A DNA stretch of 64,000 nucleotides from Notospermus geniculatus (lineage: Eukaryota > Nemertea > Pilidiophora > Heteronemertea > Lineidae). A program made the translations under genes and the position numbers. Of the stretch, positions 9,989 through 21,100 are shown piece after piece; the first letter of the stretch is position 1; each line of letters begins with the position of its first letter. Below the pieces are notes generated by a model, which searched no databases, was not told the origin of the DNA, and was given only the letters and a program-made list of their open reading frames with translations. The stretch is from the NCBI GenBank assembly GCA_002633025.1, contig NMRB01000076.1, positions 327,086 through 391,085 on the forward strand, given 5' to 3'.

Positions 9989-12900
9989 ATGGCTTTTTCT
10001 TCGAGCCATCTTGTCAGAACTTTTGCGACATCGGTCGCAAGTAAAGCAGCTATCAAACATGTGACTGTCATTGGTGGAGGATTGATGGGTTCGGGGATTG
10101 CCCAGGTATGCCATCCATGCATCCCATGCGCCATGAATGATGGCATGGACGTAGTCACGAAACTCACGACTTCGAATATTTGGGATATTCTACGTCGTGA
10201 TTCAGGCTATGCCGTTCTGTACGGGAAATCCGCACCGCTGAGAAGGGCGGAATGTTTTCACTGCTTGTGAAGCTCTGGGAGCAGGACATCATTTAAAAAG
10301 TATCCTGTCGTGAACTTATAATATTCTAGATGACATTCATACCGTTCACCAAAAAATCTGCCAACTTTTAAGGTCTTTAAAATCCGAAATTTGAAGGGCA
10401 GTAAAAACACGCCGCCATATCCCTGTACATCGTACTGTACATTGGTTTGTTGACTTCCGCAGCGAAAGGTCACATGGGAGTTGATGGTTCGAAAGGTCGA
10501 ACTCATTTGAATAATTAATATAATCATCGGATGTTTCTTCGTCACCAAAAGAATCAACTTTCGCCAATGCGCATGCGCAGAAGGCGTGTTTGAGCAATCG
10601 GAAACACTCGGCGATTTCCGTTGACAGGCGAGGCCAACGCCGAAAGTGACGTCATCAAAACATTATGGCAGCCAAGTTCGGCGCAATGCAAGATCGCGTC
10701 GAAAAAAAGAAATTAAACCTATGTGTTCTGGTCAGATTACAATCAAAATGGTCCAGTCACCTAATGTTTAATATGAACATTACAAATATTTGGTGTTAAA
10801 AGCGATTTCCACTGTAGGTTTTCGAGATATTCACAATAAAAGTGCGGCGTGTTTGACTAATTGATATGCAAATTTCCGTCATACACTAGTCCCGTATGGA
10901 ATAGGCAGGTTGTATCCGGTCGTAGAATCATAACTTCTGTGTTATGTTCGGAGACCGGAGTTTTCGGTCTAGCATGGACGTGATTTGGTCATCATGGCTG
11001 ACAATGTATGTTAGGCCTATGTAGGCCTACCTAGGCCTAGGCCCAGGCTACATAGGCCTACATACAAATACAATACAAGTATCGGCTAAAGTTTAGAATC
11101 CCCCGTCGGAAGTGACGTTACTCCATGGCACACAATGGAAATCCTATTGTACAATGCGGCTTATTCCGTCAATCGATGACCTTTTTTTGGGCACTGACAG
11201 GGGATTCTAAACTCGTTCCGAGATCACTCATGCCAAAAATCGTGGCAATCGGTTGGGAAATAAAGATTTGACGCCGGTTTGAAGTGACGAGGTCGGGGTG
11301 CTAGTTTGCGAAGTGTCATACCTTTTGTTTTTCTATACATTCTCAGTGAAGTGTGTCAGGACCGGTGGTCCCCTAGTATAGTATCGAACCACAAGAACCT
11401 GTGCCTAGGTAGGCCTATATTGTATATAGGGTAAAAAATGTGGGAGTTATCGGACAGCTTCAGTTAGAGTTATCAGACACACGCCATAAAAAAATCCTGT
11501 TCAAAGAAAAGTGGGGTTTTGTGGTGAAAAAAAATATTAATGTAGGCCTAGGCCTATGTAGGCGTTGAGAAAAAATACCCCTCAAGCATATTCAAACTGT
11601 TATCCAACAGTCATTGCCGATTTTGGTGTTTTTTTGAGGAGGTGTCCGATAGTGGTAATTTTACATGGCAGTTACCGGACAGCAGCTTCTGGGTGGTACC
11701 ACTTTTACTGAGGGGTGACAGGTTATGTGTGTCACGTTTTGCATCACAAATCTAAACTCCTTTCAATCTAAACATGGAATATCATGGTTCTTACCTGCTG
11801 TAAATTGTACTCCAAAACTTGCTGTCCGATAACTACTTGACCCGTCCGGTAACTAACAGGGGGGTCATTTCCCGAAAAACGACCTTCATGCCCCTAAACA
11901 GGAAGTGGTTTGGCCCAACCCAGTTTCAGAGTGAGGCTGATTGAGCTATCTTTCATTCTCAGCCATCAGTTCACCTGTCAGCATGCGCAGTGTGTTTCTA
12001 GACCGGAAATAGCTTAGGTGTCCGATAATACCCCTGTTTACCCTAGCTTGGCCTATAGGGTCATATTCATAAAGCGGTTCTATCATTATTAAAACCGTCT
12101 TAGGCTGGTTCCAAGTGTACTTCACCACTCCACTTCGAACCGGCCTAAGACGGTTCTAACGATAGAACCGCTTTATGAATACGAACCAGGGTCCCCTGTC
12201 AGTCATATGCAGTGGGCTAGGATTTATCCAAATAATGAAATTCTGATTCCACTTTCAGGTTGCAGCCCAGACTGGCCACCAGGTTACAATGGTTGATGTC
12301 TCGAATGAGATTCTTACAAAATCTAAGGGTAACATAATGAAATCCCTCCAGAGAGTTGTCAAGAAAAAATTTGCAGATGATCAGGAGGTATGTACAGCAT
12401 GTACTACATGACAGCATTTCATCTATGATTTGGTGAAAACATGCTCAAGTGGCAATTCTGCAAGAAAACCATTAATTTACCACTACTCCTAGTGATGAGA
12501 TTGGGCTTGAAAAATACATGCTTTTACAGGAGCCAACACAGTAACACTTGTCAAATTGTTGGGCAAGGCGTACCGGGTATTAGTTGTTGCTCTTTATTTT
12601 AGAAAGGTGAAGCCTTCCTCAATGAAACCATTGGCCGTCTTCAAACAGAAACTGATCCCAACAAAGCGGCTGCAAATTCTGACCTAGTCATTGAGGCTAT
12701 TGTAGAGAATCTTGATGTGAAGAAAAAGTTGTTCAGTGGAATGGACAAAGCAGCACCACAGTGAGTGAAGGCGCTTAAATGATGTGCCCTTTACTTAACC
12801 TCGGGTTTCAACAATCAAATGCACTGAAATTAGGTGATGTTACTCAGTGACCCCAAATGTCTGAGCCAATCAGCAAATGCAGTGAATGTGAATATCCAAT

Positions 12901-14463
12901 GGTATTCCCTAGAAGAGCTTGCATTTTACCTTTTCCTTCATGGTAACACATGGCACCAAGTGGAAATATGCCACATTTCAGGGTAAATTCATGATGCTTT
13001 CTTTTCAGACATACAATTTTTGCCAGTAACACTTCGTCCTTGCCAATCAGTGATATTGCCAAAGCGACAGAGAGGTCAGATCGTTTTGGTGGACTCCATT
13101 TCTTCAATCCAGTGCCTGTTATGAAGTTATTAGAGGTCAGTGGCTGAATAAATGAATGAATGAACTACAGGACTATCAACAGTAATGGTACAGCGTTTAT
13201 CTCAATGGATAGGATGACTCAGTGTAGTTCAGGTCTACTGCAGGAGGAATGAAATTGGAAGCACTAGAAGAAAATGTGTTGAGTCCACTTCCCTCTTAGA
13301 GTCACAAAACTATATTGATTGAAATAAAACGATACAAACAAGAAATGAACTCTGTTTCAGGTTGTTCGAATTCCTGAAACGAGTGATGAAACTTTTAATA
13401 CCCTTCTTGAGTTTGGAAAAGCCATGGGAAAAGTGACAGTGGATTGTAAGGTAAGTAAATCTTACATAGTTTACAAAAGAAGGAAAAGGCAGTTACTGGT
13501 ATTCCCTTTGATGGTTTGTTAGCTTTCATGTATGATATTTTGCTTGTCTCTTTTCAGGATACTCCTGGTTTTATAGTCAATAGGCTTCTCCTCCCATACA
13601 TGATGGAAGCTATAAGAATGTATGAAAGAGGTGTGGGTTTCTTCATCTGTACACGATAAGTTCTTAGTGAACTTGTCATGGTTCTCTTTCTGTCATATTC
13701 TTTTGTCAGTGTCATTCATTACAACACTTTTCTCATAATTCCTTTCCAAGTTAAGTGGCTGAACCTATTTTCCATGAAGGATATAATAAAAGGAGTCGTC
13801 CTCCAAAAATCTGGCAAATTTTTTAGCCCAATCGGTGTCTACTTCAGGCTGGCACTTTCAAGTCGAGCTACCAGAAGTGTAATGAGCTGGATCCCGACAT
13901 TACCAGTACAGGTAAATCTGAAATAAAGAAATGAAGGCATACTCCTGACCTCATGATTTCATCTTATCTCTATTTTCTTACCAGGAGATGCAAGCTGCAA
14001 AGACATTGACACTGCTATGAAACATGGTGCTGGCTATCCAATGGGGCCATTTGAATTGGCAGATTATGTAGGACTTGATACTTGTAAATTCGTTATGGAT
14101 GGTAAGTAATATGTTCCTCCTCGAAGGAATGCAAAGTCGCTGAATACCCTCATCCTTTAGCATTGTCCTTGAAATTGATGAACGACCCCTAGTGATTGAA
14201 CATGAATATTATTTTTCAGGATGGCATGAGGCTATGCCTGATAACCCCCTTATGAATCCCTCCCCACTTCTCACTAAACTTGTAGAAGAAGGCAAAACCG
14301 GCATGAAATCAGGAGAAGGATTCTACGACTATAGTAAAGGAAAATTGTAAGTAGGATATTACATGTGGGAATATTATTGGTGACTTCAAAGTTCTACTAG
14401 TATACATTGGATTACATTGATGAGAACTGAGGGAATTCATTCTCTCTTTGCAATTTCAGGTAA
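9989..14463 (+). CDS. HADH: Mitochondrial short-chain 3-hydroxyacyl-CoA dehydrogenase
   Basis: Oxidises L-3-hydroxyacyl-CoA to 3-ketoacyl-CoA with NAD+ in the mitochondrial matrix (third step of beta-oxidation). Exons: 9989-10105, 12259-12387, 12603-12760, 13009-13135, 13361-13450, 13558-13630, 13985-14101 and 14220-14346 or -14350, all in phase. The joined protein has 313 residues (human 314). The N-terminus [15 protein letters not shown] is a basic, serine-rich mitochondrial presequence. The NAD loop GGGLMGSG is at residues 29-36. Ser144, His165 and Glu177 (in [13 protein letters not shown]) and Asn215 (in DTPGFIVNR) sit exactly seven positions after the human catalytic residues. The last codons read GKL then stop either with or without a final splice (14347 to 14459), because exon 9 would begin G-TAA. 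Exon 1 is followed by a 2.1-kb intron carrying several transposon remnants. Confidence 0.97.
10568..10680. promoter_or_regulatory. Cluster of housekeeping-promoter motifs in HADH intron 1
   Basis: TGCGCATGCGCAG at about 10568-10580 is a strong NRF1-type site. TGACGTCA at 10647-10654 is a perfect CRE palindrome. CATTATGGCAGCC at about 10661 resembles a YY1 element. The stretch is richer in CpG than its surroundings. It could be an intronic enhancer, an alternative HADH promoter, a - strand promoter or part of a mobile repeat; the sequence does not decide. Confidence 0.35.
11091..11212. repeat. MITE, first copy (GTTTAGAATCCCC ends)
   Basis: Terminal inverted repeats GTTTAGAATC and GATTCTAAAC enclose about 100 bp. 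The interior (GGAAGTGACGTTA, then CAATGCGGCTTATTCCGTC near the right end) recurs at 17118-17432, which proves it is a dispersed family. It lies in HADH intron 1. Confidence 0.8.
11429..12043. repeat. 615-bp nonautonomous transposon with TA duplication and repeated TCCGATAA motifs
   Basis: The ends GGGTAAA and TTTACCC are flanked on both sides by TA, the target-site duplication expected of Tc1/mariner-like or similar elements. Inside lie at least seven copies, in both orientations, of a GTCCGATAAC-like motif (near 11447, 11469, 11641, 11671, 11820, 11846 and 12018). It has no coding capacity. A related GGGTAAAAGG start occurs near 16388. Confidence 0.65.
12058..12187. repeat. Palindromic MITE with ATTCATAAA ends
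   Basis: The left arm (GGGTCATATTCATAAAGCGG, then TTCTATCATT) is mirrored by the right arm ending ATAGAACCGCTTTATGAAT. The arms are about 55 bp with few mismatches. It sits directly beside the 615-bp element, in HADH intron 1. Confidence 0.85.
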
Positions 14464-14995
14464 CACAGACCAGCTCTAGGAACATCAAAAGGAAACAAGC
14501 TCAAGGTCCTCTCTTCCAGTGGTGATGTATCTGAGATGTAGAGATGAAAGGAATGGAAAAACAGTTACCAGTATCTATTCAACATGGCTTTCCCTGTGGA
14601 AGTATGTTTAGGTAGACCTAGATCATTGTTTGAGTGTGGACTTGATTGAATAGGTATATGTAAATTGGTATTCCTGTACAAGCATTCTTAGGTCTGAACA
14701 CTTCATCTTGGAAGTTGTGCAGCTGTACTTACCGGTACTCTCTAATTTAGTGGATTGAGGAGAACAAATTGTCAAACCAACAATATCAATTGTCTGCAGT
14801 AAATATTTTGAGTATTCAGGAATTTACTTTTCTAAGAGGGATTTATTATGGCACTGGGGGGTTTCTGATTATCAGATTATGATCACGGTTACTTCAGTAT
14901 TGATTGGTGCAACAGTGTGATGGAACATTCAGTCTGCAACTGATGCAGATGGATGTTATTATTAACCAGTATAGCGTGTGAAATAATGTTTATGG

Positions 14996-15001
14996 AATAA
15001 A
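14996..15001 (+). terminator. Polyadenylation signal, HADH
   Basis: AATAAA lies about 530 bases after the HADH stop and is the first canonical signal downstream, so the 3' UTR is about 0.55 kb. Confidence 0.65.
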
Positions 15002-15163
15002 GATTAATGAAATTTATCTTAAGTTGTCTTTTCCTGACATTTGTTTTTGATCATTGACTGTAAAAATGGACAAAATCTTCAGTCTTCAATACTCCAGTTT
15101 GGAGTTGCCACATGTCATCAGCTCATGTCATGATTTTGGTGTCCATTACCCATGGGCCAATGT

Positions 15164-15288
15164 CAACCTCCGTCATGGAAATCAGTCAGTCAAGGAACTC
15201 TTACCCTCTCGTGATCTGTAGTTATCACCCAGATCATGAGAGGGCAGCATCAATCAGGGGGTTGCCATTTATTTCACCATGGAGGTGA
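15164..15288. repeat. Inverted repeat, probable MITE
   Basis: Outer arms CAACCTCCGTCATGGAAAT and ATTTCACCATGGAGGTG pair imperfectly. Inner arms CCCTCTCGTGATCTG and CAGATCATGAGAGGG pair closely. No target-site duplication was identified. Confidence 0.5.
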
Positions 15289-15558
15289 TTTCACACACAT
15301 TGAGCTGCTGACAATTTACAATTCTCTGTGGAAAACCTCTGTCTTCCTCTGTACAGTGAATTCAATCGCAAAAACGCGCAAGGACGCTTGCTGCAGTGAT
15401 GTGTAGCCTATCTTTGAAATTCAATATTGATCGCACACTTCTAGCCATGTGCTCAATGAAAACAACAACAAACGTTCCCATTGGTCGAAATCATTCGGCA
15501 ATCGCCGGTTACGACGATAAGACGACCGTATGCTGCATGAAAACAGTGATAATACTAG

Positions 15559-15890
15559 TATTTCCCATTTTGCTCGGAACCATTCGTGCGTGTTCGGCAT
15601 TTCCGAGCGAACAATAATATGCAGACGAGTTGAAACAGCTGCAATATTTCCTATTTTGGTCTAGTCCGAACACTGCCTCCTGTTGCTCGTCCAGCAGATT
15701 CTAAAAATAGCAATACGAGTCAGACGTTCGGACTAATTTTGGTCGGAATCATTCGTGACTGTTCGGAAATTCCGAGCGACAACAATATGCAGACGGGATG
15801 AAACAGCGGCAACATTTCCCATTTTGCTCGGTATCTTTCGTAAAAGATCGGCATTTCCGAGTGATAATAATATGCAGACGGGGTCAAGAG
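15559..15890. repeat. Degenerate tandem repeat of about 85 bp
   Basis: Three units (about 15559, 15735 and 15820) share TTTTGCTCGGAA, TTCGTG, TTCGGCATTTCCGAGCGA and AATATGCAGACG in the same order. A partial unit and about 75 bp of unrelated sequence separate the first two. The frame at 15396-15617 runs through unit one and is not evidence of a gene. Confidence 0.75.
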
Positions 15891-17117
15891 GTCGACGGGG
15901 TATAAAATGAAAACCTGCATTCGATTTTGGTATGTGGTACATAGATAGCAGAGTATGTATTTACAGTGCCTGTTACGAGAATTAACTCACTGAAACGATT
16001 TGAAAGGGTCTCTCTCTCATCCAAACCAACTTTCCAATCTATTTATGGTGAACGAGATGCAAATATTGACCAATTTCAAGGGTTTGCAGGCAGCTAGCCT
16101 AGGCCTTGAGTAGGGGTGGCTCCCATTTTACCATCAACCAGCCTCCTAGCCTGGTCGCTGCCTTTAGTTTAGGGCTTTACTCGGTATAGCGGAGCGTTAC
16201 GAGGGTAAAGGACAAGTCTACCTGTCTTCGTTTAGGTTCGCACTCTGCTCACATGGCTCAAGCTCATCAACTCAATGTCATGTCACATGACCCTTGCTCA
16301 GATTCTTGACATAACCAGCTAGGCCTACATGCTGTACGGTATTGAGTCTTGAGAGGGGTAGCTAGGCCTAGGCAGGCGTAGGCCTATAGGGTAAAAGGTC
16401 CAATTCTCGCACACATTGGTTTTCAATGCCTCTTCATGTACTTCCTGTACTGCAAGGCATGCTGGGTAATAGTTGGGACTAAAGGCCATCCATTTCAGTT
16501 CTAATTTGCATATTTAAATTTGCTAAGGGGGTCAAGGTCACCGAAAATATGTCAGATTTCCGAAGTAAGGCTGGACGACCTAGTTCTCGCACACCTCGCC
16601 CATTTCTCGCACATTGCCAATTTCCATCCACAATTTCACAGGAAACAATAAAATTAAGATTTGATTGATAAAAGTGACTTAAAATCAACCCAAAAGAGTT
16701 TATTTGAGGTATTTTAATCCACTCTGCTTCTCACAATTTGACTTTTAAAAGTGTGCGNTGTGCAAACTCATCTTGACTGTATCTAGCATTGTCTAAAATG
16801 GTTAGGGAAGTGGTGAAAAGCTGTCAGTTGCTGCTTCTTACCTCTCAAAATGCAAAAATCTGTCAAACACTTGATTTCAATGCAGTTTTTTTTGGCTAGT
16901 GGTGGCGCCTTGTGGGCACTATGTTAGTTAGGATACCTAGGCCTACGTGCGGTTTTTCGTATTTGCATGCGCAAATGCATTTTCTTAACAAACACAGCTT
17001 GATGGGATGATTTCTGGCAATCAGCAGGTGCACAAATCGGCAGATCTATAGCTGATCGGCAGTTCAGCTGGTGACAGCTAGATCGGCCCTATTTCCCCAG
17101 CTGCTCATGGGCTAAAA

Positions 17118-17432
17118 GTTTAGAATAGACCACTTGCGCAAGTCGGCCATTACAGCCAGAAGGTGTCAACAAACCTTGGGCCTAGTGCGTTGTGCCGACG
17201 GTAAGCACAGGAGCCAACTGTACAAATGCCTTAGGCCCCCTAGGGCGAGGTTAATGTTTACACCCTGGGCTGATAACATGGATAAGCGCAAGGGGTCTAT
17301 TCCCGATCGGAAGTGACGTTAGGCCTAGGCTACTCCAACAAGGCTCACAATGCAAATGGAAATCCAATTGTACAATGCGGCTTATTCCGTCAATCGATGA
17401 CCTTTTTTGGGCATGGATCGGGGATTCTAAAC
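17118..17432. repeat. MITE, second copy, interrupted by another MITE
   Basis: The ends GTTTAGAAT and ATTCTAAAC and the interior match the element at 11091-11212. The left end is split by a separate 170-bp element (17128-17297). Removing the insert restores the order seen in the first copy. Confidence 0.75.
17128..17297. repeat. 170-bp MITE nested in another MITE, TA target duplication
   Basis: Terminal inverted repeats GACCACTTGCGC and GCGCAAGGGGTC are flanked on both sides by TA (17126-17127 and 17298-17299). It lies within the left end of the 17118-17432 element and is therefore the younger insertion. Confidence 0.75.
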
Positions 17433-17565
17433 TCGTTCCCCTAGGCCTAGGCCTAGGTCTAGCCTATAAAAGTCGGCCAAAAAGTTTACGTTTCATAGGC
17501 TAGGCTATAAACCTCCCCTTTATTTTAGGCCCTAGGCTAGGCTACTAGGCATATGGCAGGAGATA

Positions 17566-17760
17566 CTATTCATCGTATCCATGACGTAACTCCGACAGTG
17601 CCCGCCATTGCTGACGTCGCAAGGGTGGTGGACAAATGACGCAAGGGTGGTGGGCAAATTTCATTGCTTTGCTGAAGAAGCTGGTGGGCAAAAAGACGCA
17701 ACGTCACCACGTCACCATGGTCACGTAGGGCTGGGCCTACGTCATGGATACGATGAATAG
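17566..17760. repeat. MITE with 23-bp terminal inverted repeats
   Basis: CTATTCATCGTATCCATGAC followed by GTA at the left is mirrored exactly at the right (TAC, then GTCATGGATACGATGAATAG). The interior has repeated GCAAGGGTGGTGG words. No coding capacity. Confidence 0.85.
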
Positions 17761-17978
17761 ACGACGATGTCTTCTGCTGGCGTATAGGCCTAGGCCTAGG
17801 CTAGGGCTCTAGCCTAGGCCTATGCTTGCCCTGTAGGCCCCTATTGTAGCCTGTGTGTGTTTGTGAATGTCACTTGTCTTGTTGACATAGTACTCATCCG
17901 AGGCCTACAACAAAATTGGAGTCTGAGCATTTGATCATGCAATGAATGATAATATTCTAATACTCTTGTTTTTTTCAG

Positions 17979-18140
17979 TTGTTGCCTGAAGTGACAGTAC
18001 AGTTTGGAGTCGGTGCCGTTGCTTCCGGAAGACAAGTTGGCATGCAATTGGGGTATGCCAATTGGCATTCCTCCTCAGTTTTTCAAGACCTCCTCTCTTA
18101 TTTGTCAAAAGTTGACCTGTGATAGTGTCAGAAGTATACA
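17979..18140 (+). other. Probable 5' UTR exon segment of the NWD-type gene
   Basis: A strong polypyrimidine tract and acceptor (CTTGTTTTTTTCAG) ends at 17978. From there to the ATG at 18141 there is no splice donor. The frame upstream of the ATG is closed by TAG, so 18141 is the first in-frame ATG of this exon. The first noncoding exon and promoter were not identified. Confidence 0.5.
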
Positions 18141-21100
18141 ATGGGGAAGCAAAAAAAAGGAGATGAACTGATAACAGCTGCCCTGTGTGGAGAATTTGAT
18201 GTTGACTACCCCTCAGTAGCCAAGATTGTGAAGATTTACATCAGTTCTTCATTTACGGGTGAGATTAGTAGCCTTTCAGAAAACTTTGGCTCAGAGCAAC
18301 TGATTTTATATACCGGTAATGAAATATGGACCCTCCACTTCAAACCCGGTGTTAAGTCGCACGAAAAATGAATCTAAAGATATTGACATGACACCAGGAG
18401 ACTAGACAGAAATAGAATCACTCAGACATCACAATTGAAATTGACAAATGTAACCCTTCACCACAAAACCAGTCATCAGTCACTGAGAGGTTGACAAGTT
18501 GAGACCAACGTATTTGTCAGTATCAGTATTGTCTGTTGTGAAATATGAGTGATTCTGTTTCTGTTTCTGTCTTTATCTCCTGGCATATCTCCTGGCATAT
18601 GCCAGTATGTTTAGGCTCGTTTTCTGAACGATTTACACTGGTTTTGTAGTGGAGCGTCACATGAATGGCGTAGAATCCCTGAAAAATTTCCCACTAAAAA
18701 AACGGCTCAAAGAAGTGGGTACCTCATAATGTCCTTGTCTATTCTGCTTGTCCTTTACATGTCCCAACCTCATCATCATCTTCTTAGTCTGTGGCCTGCT
18801 GTGAGACACTGCAGCAGTTGTTTTCATCATTGTCCATTTCTGATGTTTCAGACACACAGCTTGAAAGAGACAAACTAGTTGAGAAGGTTTACCCTCGCCT
18901 GAGGACATTCTGCCAAGAGAAAGGTTACGAATTCCAAGCTGTTGACTTGAAATGGGGGATTTCAGATGAATTGATGAATGATCACAACTCAAGTGAGATA
19001 TTTCTCCAGAGCATTGAAGACTGTCAGAGGCAATCAGTAGGACCAAATTTTATTGTAAGTAAGAATGCAGATTTTGTGGCTTGGACTCTTAGTTAACCAT
19101 CCGTGCTTCTATTTTCTGTTGTTTCAGCACAGAATTTCCCACTCACTGACTTCCGCACTCTGTAGCCAAACTCAATTTTACTACCTATATCTGTTTCAGA
19201 CATTTCTTGGCCAAAAATATGGATATGCTCCATTCCCATCCAAGATATCCAGTGTCCACTTTGAAGAGCTTGTTGCAGCCACTCCAGAGACAGTTGATGC
19301 TGAAACACTCAAACTCTGGTTCAAATTGGATGAGAATTGTTCCCCAGTGCCACATTATGCCATGGTACCAATCACAGAAAACATACCAAACTACAATTCT
19401 GAGGATCCTGATGAGAGAAAAGAGGTATGTGTTGCATTTGAGTTCACATTTGATGCATATCTTGTGGAATAAAAGTGGAAACAGCAGCCATCTCATTCTG
19501 TAGGTCACATATTTACCCTTCCACCATTACCGGTACCTCATGGGAATAAATTCCATATATTTCAGGCCCGTGAGGAATGGGAGAGGGAACGCAAAAGAAT
19601 GCAGGATGTTTTACGTGCTGCTGCTCAAGCTGTCTTTGAAAACCATGAAGACACTGAAGAAGACAAGCATCCTTTCTTCAGGTCTTGTAAGTGTCATATT
19701 CAGGGTCATCTTACACTTTTGGAAGCTTTCCCATTAAGTACCAGCGAGAGCTGGCCTGTTAGATACTACTCACAAATAATCAAAGGCTGGCAATTTGCAG
19801 CACTGCCCTCACAGTACCAAATGATGATATGATGCTGCCGTAGCATGTCAGCTTTGATGTGGCTCATAACGTCTGCTCTTTCATTGTCGGACAAATGTCA
19901 CAATTGACTTCCTAAGAATTTCTCTGAATCTGTTCATTTCAGTGTTAGAACAAGAGGTGACAGTCGGCATACTGAATGTGGAGAATAGTAAAGAATGTTG
20001 CCATTGGTTTAAGCGAACGATAGAAGATCTGAAGGAACACAGTGAGGATGACAAAGCTTGTTTATTCATGGATGTTCACGAAGGAAAGGTGGATGACGTC
20101 GCCCAGGACTTGCTGTTGAAACTTTGGTAATTCTCCCTTGTTCCACTCCCCTCGCCTTAAGGCCCGTTTCCACTACCATGGATACGGCTGCAGCTTGCGG
20201 CAAGTGGAGCAGTTTTCACAGGCATTGGGATAATCAACAGGCCATATGTTGTTGAAGGATTATCCAAAACCCTTTGAAAACCACACCGCTCACTGCAAAC
20301 CATGGCAGAATCTGCTGTGGTGGAAACGGGTCTTAATCTTTCCTTCATCATGGTACCCTCATCATCTGGTTCATCTCACTTGGTAGAGGAGATCCCTTTG
20401 AGATTATCACAACATTATGTTAGAGTGCTAACTTAGTAACTGTGAAGGCCTATTGACACTCACAGCAGGAATTTCCATTCAAAATGTTCTGTTTGGGTTT
20501 GTTTGATAAGCAATCTACCCATTTCTAAGTGCCTCTAAGTAAACATATGTTGAATTTTATGTTCACACGGCACTCTCAATATTCAAAGAGTGACAGAGGT
20601 CTGGCCTGATCTAAGCTATTCCAAGAGAAAGTGGTTGTCAGTAATGTTTGTGTCACTGTTACCCCCTCGCAAAATGATCTTATCAGACAATTCAAAGCTC
20701 ACGCAAGAGTGCTCATGAAATCCATTAAAAATTTAACTGTATCTATAGTGCCATTAGATAAGAATAATTTCTACATTGAGTTTCATGCTTGAATGCTCTT
20801 TCATTCACATGACTTTCTATCGATCGACAACTTCATGTGGAAATGCCCTGGCCCCATTATGCTTGACTGATTCTGTGTTTTTTACGGTGGCCAACCTTAA
20901 TGACTCAAATATCCAATAATGGCATGAAGTATGGTACACAGTCGATGGTTACTTTGTTGTCTAGATCAGTCTCGCTTCCTATGCTTGCACTTTTATAAGG
21001 CAGGAAGAAAGTCAAATAGTTGTGAAAGTGATGAAAAAAATTTGTCAATTGACACTTAGTTTCCATCCTCCACCTTGTGGAAGACGGGTCCCAAACAAGA

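Larger units (their letters stand above)
15002..17978. other. Intergenic repeat-rich region between HADH and the NWD-type gene
   Basis: No coding exon recognised. It holds an inverted repeat, a tandem repeat, a TATA-like TATAAAA at 15901-15907, two nested MITEs, a palindromic element and dense TAGGCCTA octamers (16080-17830). Repeats of TTCTCGCACA (near 16403, 16585 and 16604) suggest a further decayed element that starts GGGTAAAAGG near 16388. One base (16758) is N. Confidence 0.5.

Noticed and set aside
9893-10270. Long frame continuing past HADH exon 1
   Set aside because: Only 9989-10105 is coding; the rest reads through a clear splice donor at 10106 into intron 1.
10258-10597. Overlapping - strand frames with acidic and hydrophobic stretches
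   Set aside because: No family resemblance, inside HADH intron 1, and two frames of similar length overlap, as expected by chance.
15396-15617. 73-codon + strand frame with a hydrophobic end
   Set aside because: It runs into the 85-bp tandem repeat, and no splice signals support it.
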